Assembly: GCA_003991915.1 (NCBI GenBank)
Contig: RQTK01000314.1
Coordinates: forward strand, 178,524 to 242,523
DNA length: 64,000 nucleotides
Reading direction: 5' to 3'
DNA from: Elysia chlorotica
Lineage: Eukaryota > Mollusca > Gastropoda > Plakobranchidae
Positions 12,615 to 25,012 of this stretch are shown piece after piece. The position numbers were made by a program, and so were the translations under genes. The notes beneath the pieces were generated by a model, which was given only the letters and a program-made list of their open reading frames with translations, searched no databases and was not told the origin of the DNA. Numbering within the stretch: the first letter of the stretch is position 1; each line of letters starts with the position of its first letter.

Positions 12615-13077
12615 TGAAAAAGCTGTGTAAGAATCAGCGACATAACAAAGTGAACATGAACAAGAATACCAACTGAGAGATTTCTATAAAATAACAACTG
12701 GGTCGGCTAAAAGGTGGTGGAACAAAAGACGCCAAAATTTACTTTTCTCCGATATAATGGTGTTTTAAGACCATCACTAACCCATTTCAATATTTTTTTT
12801 ATTATGATAAATGTATTCATTGTGCTATTTAGGGCAAAAAATGCAATAATGAAATGTGTGAGAAGAAAATTGTTTTCAGCATCGCTCAAATTTTAGTTTT
12901 AAATAGTAGATTAAGCTGCTATAATGTTTTAGGTCGTTTGATCTTACAATTTCACGTGTCTGCGGCGCTGCGCAACTTGGGGTAGCACGCCACACTGACT
13001 CATCGCCCAGCGCAACTCAGAGCCCATCTGGCGGCCGCGAGACAGACTCATAGAGTATCTGTGGCGGTCGCCATAAA
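12577..13077. repeat. Inverted repeat arm 2
   Basis: Reverse complement of 9138-9648. It contains the 5' half of exon 1 copy B and the CpG-rich flank ending tggcggtcgccataaa. Confidence 0.9.
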
Positions 13078-13325
13078 GGTAGAGATCGTTGTAATCTTTA
13101 CTCTTTGCAACATTTCTACACTGCCTAACATCTTAGCAGTGGTAGAGATTTTTATAATCAAGACTTTATTTAACATTTCCACACTGCCTAACAAGTAACA
13201 TCCTAGCAGTGGTAGAGATTTTTTATAATCAAGACTTTATTTAACATTTCTAGACTATCTAACATTAAAGCAGTTGTAGAAATTTTTCCGACATTTCCAG
13301 ACTGCCTAACATATTAGCAGTGATC
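13078..13325. repeat. About 70-bp degenerate tandem repeat (4 units)
   Basis: Units share 'aacatttc(c/t)a(c/g)actgcctaaca' and 'tagcagtggtagagattttt', repeated four times with indels, directly before the 23-bp minisatellite. Confidence 0.85.
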
Positions 13326-13332
13326 GAATTTG

Positions 13333-14492
13333 TTCTATATACCCCATCCCTTCCCTTCTATATTCCCCATCCCTTTCCTTCTATATACCCCATCCCTTCC
13401 CTTCTATATTCCCCATCCCTTCCATTCTATATACCCCATCCCTTCATTATATATTCCCTATCCCTTCCCTTCTATATTCCCCATCCCTTCCCTTCTATAT
13501 ACCCCATCCCTTCCCTTCTATATTCCCCATCCCTTCCCTTCTATATACCCCATCATTTACCTTCTATATACCCCATCATTTACCTTCTATATACCCCATC
13601 CCTTCCCTTCCCTTCTATGTTCCCCATCCCTTCCCTTCTATATACCCCATCCCTTCCCTTCTATATTCCCCATCCCTTCCCTTCTATATTCCCCATCCCT
13701 TCCCTGCTATATACCCCATCCCTTCCCTTCCTTTCCAAATTCCCCATCCCTTCCCTTCTATATACCCCATCCATTCCCTTCTATATTCCCCATCCCTTCC
13801 CTTCTATATTCCCCATCCATTCCCTGCTACATTCCCCATCCCTTCCGTTCTATATTCCCCATCCCTTCCCTTTTATATACCCCATCCCTTCCCTTGTATA
13901 TTTCCCATCCCTTCCCTTCTATATTCCCCATCCCTTCCCTTCCCTTCTATATTCCCCATCCCTTCCCTTCTATATTCCCCATCCCTTCCCTTCCCTTCTA
14001 TATTCCCCATCCCTTCCCTTCCCTTCTATATTCCCCGTCCCTTCCCTTCTAAATTCCCCATCCCTTCCCTTCTATATTCCCCATCCCTTCCCTTCTATAT
14101 TCCCCATCCCTTCCCTTCTATATTCCCTGTCCCTTCCCTTCTATATTCCCCGTCCCTTCCCTTCTATATTCCCCGTCCTTTCCCTTCGATATTCCCCATC
14201 CCTTCCCTTCTATATTTCCCATCCCTTCCCTTTCCTTCTATATTCCCCATCCCTTCCCTTCTATATTTCCCATCCCTTCCCTTCCCTTCTATATTCCCCA
14301 TCCCTTCCCTTCTATATTCCCCCATCCCTTCCCTTCTATATTCCCCATCCCTTCCCTTCTATATTCCACATCCCTTCCCTTCTATATTCCCCGCCCCTTC
14401 CCTTCTATAGTCCCCGTCCCTTCCCTTCTATATTCCCCATCCCTTCCCTTCTATATTCCCCATCTCTTACCTTCTAATATTACCCCATCCCT
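13333..14492. repeat. 23-bp pyrimidine-rich minisatellite (about 50 copies)
   Basis: Unit tatattccccatcccttccc+ttc, with a tataccccat variant and occasional extra ccctt pentamers. The plus strand is almost wholly C and T with A only in tata/cat. The long open frames across it (PSLPFYIPHPF repeats) follow from the repeat; I do not treat them as a gene. Confidence 0.95.
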
Positions 14493-14927
14493 AACAACTG
14501 AAAGGACCATAATGTTGTGTACACAATTAAGAGTATATCCCTAGATACGATGCCTCGTATGAATGGAACTCGAAATTAGAGTTGAAACAAAAGAAACCTA
14601 TACAAGTATAATTTACTATTTCAAATATTTCAATTATATGTTTCTTAATTTTCCTTCCCTCTACAAAAGACTATCCCAAAAGTCAAAGGGAATAAGTCGA
14701 TATTAATAAACGATTTGTATGATGCTTCAAAGCTTGTTGTTTCCCTTGGACTTTATTATACACCCCCTCTCCCTCTCTCTCTATTTATCCATCTCCCTCA
14801 ATAAAGTAACTAAAGCCTACAGAATTGATTCATCTGACTACTCATAATGTTAATTTAATTTTTAAACTAAATGACCCTCCAGTCAATGAATCCATGCTAT
14901 TCTACTAAAGGCACCTTTGCCTGAGCT

Positions 14928-15260
14928 AAGCATTGAAGAGTGGTTTCTGTATTGTAATAAGGAATTGGTGGGTGCTGGTGCAAGCATTGAAGGGTAGTTT
15001 CTGTACTGTAATAAGGAATTGGTGGATGCTGGTGCAAGCATTGAAGAGTGGTTTCTGTACTGTAATAAGGAGGCACCTTTGCCTGAACTAAGCATTGAAG
15101 AGTAGTTTCTGTACTGTAATAAGGAGTAGGTGGGTGCTGGTGCAAGCATTGAAGAGTGGTTTCTGTACTGTAATAAGGAGTAGGTGGATGCTGGTGCAAG
15201 CATTGAAGAGTGGTTTCTGTACTGTAATAAGGAATTGGTGGATGCTGGTGCAAGCATTGA
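14928..15260. repeat. 54-bp tandem repeat, open on the minus strand
   Basis: The block aagcattgaagagtggtttc recurs at exactly 54-bp spacing from 14928 to 15252. Two units carry gcacctttgcctga in place of the ggtgctggtgc part. Because 54 is a multiple of 3 and there are no indels, two minus-strand frames stay open (for example MLAPASTNSLLQYRNHSS per unit; ORFs 15281-14883 and 15253-14897). No splice or promoter evidence supports a gene, but the frame is preserved. Confidence 0.85.
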
Positions 15261-16980
15261 CAAACCAGGACTGGAGCACAATGAAGAAAACCACTAAGTA
15301 AAAGGTCTGGTTACAATGTTTAATCTCCAATAGGGCTCAACATATAACATAATATTTCGAAAATGCAACTGAAGAAAAGATAATGTATGGGAACAGAAAT
15401 AAAATGATAAATAAATATGTCAATACATCTTGACAACTACAACAAGAAGAGCAAGTCAATTTTGGGGGTGGACTCTAAATTGAGAAGAAAACCAGAGACT
15501 ATAAACAAAACCATGAACAGCTCTGGGCTGTTGTGTTGCAATCGTACACAGTGTGTATATATATATATATATATATACACTATAATTGAGCAAAGAGGAG
15601 TCTTCAGCAACTTCAAGGTTAAAGAAAAAGAGGAGCCCAAGATCAACGCATTTTATAAAGTAAGGTCATTATAAGTACATGTGTACAATTATAATTACAA
15701 ATCTTCAAAGCCCTTCTTTTAACACCATCTCTCTAATACAGATAGTCGACTGTCACTGGCTTGTAAGTTGGAAACAATCAGATGTGTGTATATTGTTTAT
15801 ACTTTTTAACTGCAATAAATCTCGATAGGATCTTACCCCTATTACTGTGATTAAACAATGGCACTGTTTTGGATTTTTTTTTAAATGAAAATCACTTTAT
15901 AAAATATTTGTCAACATAAGTAAAATTTTCAACCAGGGCTGTGTAAAAAGAGACCCTATACCCATTAAAAATGTACGCAAACATGAAAATATAGCTATGG
16001 CAAAATAAAGAAAAATTGAAAACCTTTTATACACTACTTAAACACATATATGTATAATGTATCTATTACCCTTTTTCAATTTTTTGTTTGGTTTGCATAA
16101 TATCACGAGTTGGTCAGGGGCAAATGATGAGAGTGCGAATACAAGGTAAATAATTAAAAAGCACAGCTTGCTTCGACCCAAGACAGTGGTTTCTCCGTAA
16201 CACAGCACTGCTTGGGCAGGTGAGTTTAGCAGGACTGTTACTAATGTTCGGCAAACAAGAGGACTTCCACAAAGGGAGGGAATGTGGTCACCCACATTTT
16301 GATAATTTAAGCAAAAGATTTTTAAAAAGGTCTTTGTATAATTTAGGTGTACATTATTTTTTATTTAAAAAAATTGAAGTGATCTTTTTTTTATCTTTAA
16401 GTATACATGTATATCATCTGAAGTTAAAAATTTAGGTGTCATTAATGATATTGATAAAATGTTACTATGGATAAAGCTGCTCCTTGTATTATAAAAGTAT
16501 GTTTTGTTGAGATAAGAAAAATTAACCACTTAAGATCACTCATTGATGAAGACGCCACTGAGAAATTTCTGGTCTTTTGTGATCTCCAAATTAAACATTG
16601 CAATGCTCTTTTCTAAGGCATGACATGTGAAAAAATAATCCAATATCAGAAAATGAAAAATCAAATTTAAAAACTTATAAAACGGACACACAAATGTCAA
16701 AGTGCCCGTACCATCTAAAAAGAACTTAATTGGCTTCCAATAATACTTACAGTAGATTATAAGATAAAAAAGTCTAAAAGATCCATTTTTTCCACCTTTC
16801 ACATATTTATAAGCCTGAAAGACAGCTGCGATAAAAAATATAACACTTTTATGCAAACCCAAAGTCCATCTAAAATAAATTGGGGGTTTATTTTAACACC
16901 CAGAGAGGGAAAAAAATGTGAATCCTATCAAACCATCAAGTGTGACAAAGAAAGACTAAGGGTTGACGAAGATAAGACAG

Positions 16981-16982
<2 letters not shown>
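15261..16982. other. Intergenic, nothing recognised
   Basis: AT-rich sequence with a (TA)n microsatellite at about 15554-15579. The open frames are short and of low-complexity composition; none resembles a known exon. Confidence 0.5.

Positions 16983-17020
<38 letters not shown>
16983..17020. repeat. (GA)n microsatellite
   Basis: Uninterrupted GA dinucleotides immediately before the SINE at 17028. A second, imperfect GA-rich stretch follows the SINE (17273-17590). Confidence 0.95.
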
Positions 17021-17024
<4 letters not shown>

Positions 17025-17027
17025 GAG

Positions 17028-17270
17028 TTGAGTTGAGTTGGTTTAATGTCTAACATCAGCACCATACAGGCTATAATTATTTTTGACGGACCCCAAGACT
17101 GACGTCTGACAATTTTATGTCGAGACTGGGCGTGGATACCATAACTCCTGTCTCAGCCAGACAACTAAAATTGACACCAGCCCAACAACTTGAACAAGAA
17201 GGAAGCGTTAATCTCCAGGGCTCGAACCTTGCGTCGGAAGCTGATGTTCTTCCCCAGGGCCAAGGAGTCC
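17028..17270 (-). mobile_element. SINE (near full length)
   Basis: Reverse strand: tRNA-related head with the B-box-like ggttcgagccctgga (complement of tccagggctcgaacc), then the body (actcctgtctcagcc, gactgacgtctgacaatttt on the plus strand) and a tail ending ccaactcaactc. It is flanked on both sides by GA-rich sequence. Confidence 0.85.
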
Positions 17271-18290
17271 CCCAGTGAGAGAGAGAATTAGCGCGAAAGA
17301 AATTAGAGACAATGAGAGGAACGCAAGCCATAGATGATAGAGAGCGAAAGAGTGAGACAGAGAGACAGACACAGATAGACAAACAGAAATTGACACAGAG
17401 CTTGGCGTGCAGACTGACAGACAAGAGAGAGAGCAAGAGACAGGCCGGAAGATTCGTAGAAAGATAGAGAGAGAGAGAAAGAGAGAGAGAGAGTGAGCGA
17501 GCAAGCGAGAGAGAGAGAGAGAGAGAAGAAAACCATCAAATTAAAGAGTGAAAGAGAGAAGAAGAAGCGGAACGAAGAAGAAGAAAAAGAAGAAGATGAA
17601 AAGAAAGATAAGGCAGTCTATCGAAAATGACTGCACGCAGCTAATTTGGAACTATTTGGTGAGTCCATTGTCGATTGTGAAGTTGTACATTAGATAGAAA
17701 TCTTATTATGTCCATTTTTTTAAGCTAAATTTACGGATTTTTACGTTTTCAGTATTTTCCTGATTTTCTTTTTTACATTCACAACAATTTTGGGGGTAAT
17801 TTGCAATTTTTTGCAGAAGAGGCCGAAAATTGTGTCCTCAAATTTGCCATTTGCGTCAGCAAAAAACTACAAAGTGTCCATATATCAACATGAATATGAG
17901 AAAAAAATCAGAACTTTACTGAGACTGATTATAATTAATATTTGTACTTTTTACTAATCTTGTCCTATTTCAGGGTCTCCTCTTTTTTTTCCTCTTGGAA
18001 AAATAAAAATAACCTTATAATATTCCTGTGACAATAAAGGCATAATCAAAGAAAAATTGTCTTTGGTTATTCAAACAGGAAAAATAATGAGAATCTGTTT
18101 CTTACATCAAATGACAAGGAAAAACAAATTAAATATAAACATAAATAGGATTGGGAATGTAAAAACAAACAACAAAAAAAAAAAAACATTATCAGATTAT
18201 TTAAAAAATCTCTTAAAATTTAAATGGTGTAAAAGAATATTTAAAGTCCTGTGCCATGATTGAAAAAGAAATCTTGGGATATTTTCCACG

Positions 18291-21200
18291 CTACAACAAG
18301 TTGTAATACTGCGGGTTAACATCCAGTTTGCACTCAGGGCATGGAAACTCCTTCGTCAAAAATGGTTTATACCTGCGAAAACATAAAGTACATAAAAACC
18401 AAAGAACCATTTCTGATTTATATGAGCTTAGTGATTGAAAAACATGTATATGTATACAAAAACTATACATTATCATAAATACATTTTATTGCAAATTGTT
18501 TCACAGTTTAAAAAATGTGAGCGTAAATGGACTAAGCTTTTGGTGGTATAAGGCAATTTCTGTACATATACTGATATAGAAAAGACCAATTCTCTACATA
18601 TACTGATATAGAAAAGACCACTGTTGAGGCATGATTGGCTTGAAACTTGTTGGACACTCAGTTAAACAAGAATTAAAACATGTGGTTCAAACAAATCAAA
18701 GTAGCTTTGAAATATTTGTTCTTGTGTGGAACTATATATTTATGTGCATTTCATTTTATCTTTCTTAAGACTTCTCACAAGGTGAAGGGAATCTAAATAT
18801 TTAATGCAACAGCTTTCAGCATAATAAATTAAATATTGGAATAATCACAAGGCCTAATGAAAGCTCCAATCCCATGGAATTTTAAGAGCAAACGAACATG
18901 ATTTTCTCATCCCTCTTATTACTTCTATACATTCTAAAAATGAATATATACATTAACTTTGTCACTGCATAGATATAGGTGTATATAATTATGTGTATCA
19001 TTAATATTAAAAGAGAGTTCACCTATTGTCATAATGGTAACATTTCTTGATATTTGAAATATTTATACATTTAATTCTGTCAGAGTAAGATAGATTCTGC
19101 CTCCTATAAAAACAATACACACCAGAAATTTACAGCCAGATTCCGGTGTTGTGATATGTTTGGTGTAGATTGCACCTCGTGCCACCAAAAGGCAGGCATG
19201 AATAACACCTCCCCTTCTTTTATAGAGCACTTCATTGGCCGTGTGTCTGCAAAGAGTGGAAATCGCTGGAAAACAGGAGAAGAGTAAAAGTAAATGAATG
19301 ACAATGCTTTTTCTTTAATAGATTCCATGTACAAAATTATTATTGCGTTGCAACTTGGTGAGTACAAGCTAACTAGTTTCACATGATCAATTTTCAAAAT
19401 AATCGTGTCCACGACACAACAAACTCGGACTCAAAGAACAACAAACAGATAAAAAATCCCCAATCTTTCCTCTTCTTTGTCTTTAGTAAACTTTCTTAGG
19501 TCCAACAAACTAATCCCATACCCATCCTCGGATTCAGTGAACAAGACGTGTGCATGCCAGACATTAAATCTAGTTTAAAATTAGACACAAAATATTTGTC
19601 AGCTCATCCTTAAAGAATAACACTGCCCCACTGAAAACCTAACAGCGAAGGAAGGGTTGGGAGGAGCAGGGGCAGCCAATGGCCGATCGCCAAGAAAGAT
19701 AATAGATCAAAGAGATAAAGCCACCAGTTTGAAACCTTGTGTGTGTGAGATTGTGCATGAGGCATAAGGAAATGTAGGTATAGGGGTGGGAAGTGCGATT
19801 GTCTCAACACCAAAGCACTGAACCACACATAGCTTCAACAAACCTTGCATTCAACAAACTATTAAAAATAAACCAGCAAGTTCATTGAGTCCGAGGTGTC
19901 CTGTACAGTGATGTCTACCAATGCAGGAAGAGAGAGGGAAAGTATAATATTAACCTGGGAGTCCAACTGATTGGAGTATCTAAAATTCTAGATGCAATTT
20001 CCGATTTATTTTTTAGCGGAAGCAGAATCTTCAGCTGACTTGTGAAACAACTCCAGTCTCACCTCCAGATCCGGTTTCTTCAGATCAACAGGGGACATCA
20101 CCATGGATGTGCTGTCCAGTAAGTGTCTGCGGTGGAAGAAGCCGGTGCTTTCATTGAAAGTGAATTGTGCCTCTTGGATGTGACCTTCATACAGACGCTC
20201 ATTATGATGAGGTTCAAACAGCGTGACATGCTTTTCTCCGCTTATCTGGTAAAAAACAGATATTTAGAATTATGGAATTAAAAAAAAAAAATCTTCTGCA
20301 ACTCTAAAAAAACAAAGTATGTACCTCAAAAGAGGAATGGGAACCAAAGAAGAGAAATGTAAAAGAATTGAGACCCCAAAACGTAGGCCTACATGTATTT
20401 CAAGCTTCATTTGAATGTTAATTCTACAATGATCTAAAAATCTGCACTTTCAACAATCAAAGCAAACTTTGTCATAGCTGTATTTGTGCACAAACTTAAT
20501 CCTTTGTGGACAAAAAAAAAAAAAACAAACACCAAAACTCATCACTACTATCTAGACTAAGTAAGCTTGAATATCATAGAATATTTTTCGAACTTATATA
20601 TGGATTGTACGAGGAATCGGTAAAGATACATCCTACTTTTTTGATGATGTAATTTAAGTATATATTTAATAATTCATGGTTCTGAAGAAACGATTTTCAA
20701 AAATTCATCAAACTTGATCATTAAAATATTAAATAATGCCTGTCTGCTTACTCGCCTGAAGGCTTATCTAGAAATCCTTTGAGGATTGAAAATGTAGAAC
20801 AATACTCAATACAGGGTTTCTTTTTTTTTTTTTAATCTGGGGCCCTTTGACTTTGATGGTTCATCTTAAGTCCCTTATGAATCATGTGATATTCTCTATA
20901 TTTTTTCAGAATACCACATCTCTCACTTGTCTATAGATCAAATATGATATTATGAGAAATTTCCAAGCTTGATTTATAAATCTAATTAAAAGAAAAAAGC
21001 ATGAACTAAATTTGAAACTTATTCTACCTGACACAATAAATTATCGAAAGGGTCGAAATGAAGCTTTCCCAGGGTGTTACCATCACTAAGCCAAATGTTG
21101 AGACTTGCGAGCTCCAACATGTTTATGAACTCTAGTTCTTTAATATCTGACTTCAGCTCAGGAAAATAATCAGCAATTGAAGAATACTCCAAATATGCTG

Positions 21201-22407
21201 ACATGTTGGCTGTATTACCCCTTGAAATATTTTCAATTAAATCCAAAAATTCAGAGAACAACATGTCTAGGCTTGCTGGCCTCTCAACAACAAGGTCTGG
21301 ATATGGAAGTTGATCCTCAACCTGCTTTGGTATGTGCGGGTGTTTGTATCTCTCCCATAATGATTTATCTTGGACTCCTTCATATTCTCCATTGGGAGTT
21401 GCTTTCACATGCACTCTTGTTTTTCCATACTTCTCTTTCAGGAAACTCTTTGTCCATTTTTTTAAAGCAATCCATTTGGTTATTGCACCAGTGACTATGA
21501 CTGGTTTTGATAAAGATAAATACTCATGAAAAAAATGATTCTGTGACGGCACTGATATTCTCTCACAGTAGTCATACTGTTCTTCAACATATTTAACTTG
21601 ACAATTTACATTGTCTCCAGTTTTATCAGCCATTACACATTGGCTCTGTTCATGGTTAAATGAAAAGCTAGAGGGAAACATATCATCATTTTCGGTGTTT
21701 TGATTTGATTTTGAGGGAATATGATATAAATTTTCCAAAATTTCATTCCGATGAAGACCTTTAATGTTTATTGATCCATCTACATTTCTGAAAGTGTTAC
21801 ATTTTTCATTAATTTCGTTTACAATTTTTAATGAAATAGCTGATAAATTGAATTTATGTTTCTGTTTAGCTTTTGGAAAAATGTCAATCTGTACTGCAGA
21901 AGGCACTGCCAATCTCTTATGTGGCAAGAGGAGGCAGGTCCTGTCTTTTCTCAAGCGTCCAATTATAAATATTGACTGATTTATAGTTTCCTTTTTTATC
22001 CCTTTGTGCACTGTAAGCGGTGAAGAGTCTGGCCAAAAAGAGTGAACATCTATCTGAGGAGAAATTTTCCCCACAATAACAGTTGGCTCGTCTCGGAAAG
22101 ACAGGTCAGATAAATTTTGAAGCACGTAAGTAATTTCATCGGCAACATTTTTGTCAGAGAAACTCAGGACATGACAAGACGAGCCGCTTGCATTTAAGAT
22201 AGCATCTGAATTGAATGTGGGCAATGTGCACTCTACAAAATATACAAGGTTGATTACAGAGATTAGCAAATGTATCCAGATTAAATATTCTAAAGTAAGC
22301 CTGTAGCCCATGATGACAGCTACCCTCCTCACTCTTTTTTTCAGCTTCTTGGTGAATCTTACTGTTGTTGTTTGTTGTGCTTGGTTTCGTGTAGAGTAAT
22401 CTCCCAT
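18291..22407 (-). CDS. JmjC/cupin_8 domain protein, membrane-anchored
   Basis: Four exons: 22407-21028, 20245-20063, 19265-19123, 18372-18291, all GT/AG with phases that join; 595 aa and a TAG stop. Residues 20-28 are basic (KKLKKRVRR), followed by a hydrophobic segment at about 38-57, suggesting a type II anchor, or a signal peptide if translation starts at Met33. The C-terminal half is a JmjC/cupin_8 fold: KPVIVTGAITKW, then HFD (His450, Asp452) and WWHEV (His550) forming the expected HxD...H iron site, with NLAVNFWYKPF at the end. Family role: Fe(II)/2-oxoglutarate-dependent hydroxylase; the substrate is unknown. The N-terminal about 270 residues are not recognised. Overall layout recalls JMJD7/KDM8-like proteins, but the membrane anchor argues for the secretory pathway. 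Confidence 0.9.
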
Positions 22408-23300
22408 TGGTCTAGAAATGGAAGTGTCATCTACACTTTAGGACTACGTGGGTAAAAGGGCAGTACACTACGTGTCACAATTATAAGTTTCTGGATTTGA
22501 ATTCTGGATTACCACCCCAACCCCCTAGTCGATGGCTCATTATAATAAGATTGCTCTGGAAAAGTCTATTTTAGCAAAAAGGGCAGTAGTCATCAGAAAA
22601 AGCAGTAAAAATAGGATGTATTGTAAGGTACTGTGGAAGAGAGTCAATAGTCCAACTGATTCATTGTAAAAACGGCAGTTGTCCCTCATTTGGTCGAGTG
22701 GTAAAAGTCACATTTTTTGGGTTATCAAACAACTTTAAAATATCTTGTAACCTTCAAAATTAACATGAAAATAACACTGAATGAAAATTAAGCTATCAAT
22801 TGAATTTTAAGAGGCATGTGGATCGTACAGTGGAAAAGGGGGAGTTCTCCGAACAGTAGCCTACTTCCAGGTTTTAATACATTTTTTTTTATTACGGGTA
22901 ACCGGTTTCCAAAATGTATGAAGTCATTCTCAAATAGGTAAACTTTGAGAAAGAGCCGCATCCAAGTCAGTAGAGCTTGTTGGTATGTTAAGGTGGATTT
23001 TCAAAGTTTCATTTTGTATTTCCTCTTAACTCTTTTTTTGTGACTAATGCCCTATTTCCCCTGTAGTCTTCACATTGTATCGCCGGTAAACGAGTAAAAT
23101 TCACACGGCCACCGCTTTATGCCTACGTGTATTCGGTTTTATGGATGTACCTAGCCTAGTTCCGAAACACAACAACGTTTTTATCCGAATCCGGAAGTCA
23201 AAGGGCTCATAACAGGTCGGTTAAAGTCACAACAGTCACAGTCACAGTCGACTTTTAGAGAGTCAACTTTGCGACTTTCTTATGGGCCGACTTTGTACGA
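22408..23300. other. 5' flank of the JmjC gene; no gene seen
   Basis: AT-rich upstream sequence without a clear TATA box, CpG island or coding exon. It runs into the GA-rich arrays at 23.3 kb. Confidence 0.5.
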
Positions 23301-23306
23301 CCTTCA

Positions 23307-23935
<629 letters not shown>

Positions 23936-23999
23936 CTGTAGATCTCTCTTTCTCTGCCCCGTACTCGGTATTTCACACTCTGCTATAACTTTATAATAA

Positions 24000-24455
24000 C
24001 TCACCCATCCTTCACAGGACCCCGTAGCTTATTGTACTAGTGCAGCTCACATTGAACTAACCCCGCCCCAAACCAATACAGTCAGGCTATAAAACCACAT
24101 AATGATGTATCTGATAACACAATAACTTACCCTTCCGACGTCAGGTCCAGAAGCTTATCGGACTGTTGTAGCACACACCAAACTAATCCAAACATGCTAT
24201 TACAACACCCTTCCTATACCGGCCCCTATAGTGTGTCAGGCTATACATGTATAACACTATACATGCAATCACTTACCCTTCCTACTGTAGCCCCTGTAGC
24301 CAATATAACACTAAAACAACCCACCCTTCCCACACCGCTCCCCGTAGCATATCGGCTAGGTACAATAACAATAGAACTCACTCTTACTGCGCCAGTCACT
24401 GCATCACTACATCTATAGTCCGTGCTATTTATATTTTATAACAATTCACCCTTTT
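24000..24455 (-). repeat. Degenerate tandem array of about 65-bp units with donor-like sites
   Basis: On the minus strand several units share a pattern like GCTACGGGG...GGAAGGGTGAGTTATT, for example near 24015, 24130, 24205, 24280 and 24330. The same pattern closes the putative exon at 24456 (TTGCAAAAAGGGTGAATTG). Units are strongly diverged. The repeated AGGGTGAGT resembles a 5' splice site. Confidence 0.55.
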
Positions 24456-24645
24456 TGCAACGGTCTCCGCAGTTTATATGGAATTGGGCGTGTAGCGGGC
24501 AGTCAGGGCCTAGCACGTAGGCGAGCAGGATGAGAATCACCAGGAGGAATACGGCCACGCCCGCAATGATGAGGAAAAGGACCAGACAGTAAAAGTCAAA
24601 AAAAAACAAAAAAACAAAGAGCTTCGAGGATTCAAAATACTCCAA
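24456..24645 (-). CDS. Possible exon with a transmembrane segment (unknown protein)
   Basis: Minus-strand frame with a strong hydrophobic run (LVLFLIIAGVAVFLLVILIL) followed by YVLGPDCPLHAQFHINCGDR, ending at a possible donor (AAAAAGG|GTGAAT). Composition is much more GC- and CpG-rich than the surroundings. No clear splice acceptor is visible: a T-rich tract lies in the middle of the open frame. I do not recognise the protein; it may be a host exon or part of a mobile element. Confidence 0.3.
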
Positions 24646-24670
24646 CAGGCGCGCCGCCTGTCCGCCTTAC

Positions 24671-25012
24671 CAGGTGCAGACCGCTAGAGTTGGAACTGCG
24701 TGGCGCATTGCCAGGTTGAGACAGTAGGGCCGTATCACTCACGTTCGGTGGAAAGAGAGCCACATTGGACTTGGCGGTGTTGATCAGAGAGCTGAGGTTA
24801 CTCCGAAATATACTCGGCGAGGAGGAGTTCAACAGGGCGGATGATTCGGCTAATTTTAGATTTCCCAGGGCGATTATGTTGAGTTGTTTCGGCCAAATTC
24901 GCGACATTGTTAAATTGCGCGTAGAGAATTTTGCCGAATACGCGATCACAAACATGGCATGGAGAGACAGATCAGGACGTGATTGGGGTAGTCCCTCATG
25001 AGCCACAGTACG
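24671..25012 (-). CDS. Possible 342-nt exon (unknown, Ser/Asn-rich)
   Basis: Open minus-strand frame bounded by an acceptor (gattttcag|CGTACT) and a donor (CACCTG|GTAAGG), phase 0 at both ends, 114 codons. It contains FSTRNLTMSR, PPNVSDTALL and SSNSSG (three N-glycosylation-like sites) and is CpG-rich. It lies just upstream, on this strand, of the transmembrane-like exon at 24456-24645, so both could belong to one secreted or membrane protein. The opposite strand is also open, and the DIRS gag begins at its edge, so the coding strand is uncertain. Confidence 0.3.

Noticed and set aside
13320..14477. 385-aa and 240-aa open frames (PSLPFYIPHPF repeats)
   Set aside because: They are produced by the 23-bp pyrimidine minisatellite, overlap each other in different frames and have no start context or splice support.
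12928..15281. CRISPR-like array from regularly spaced repeats
   Set aside because: Eukaryotic genome context; repeats are head-to-tail without unique spacers.
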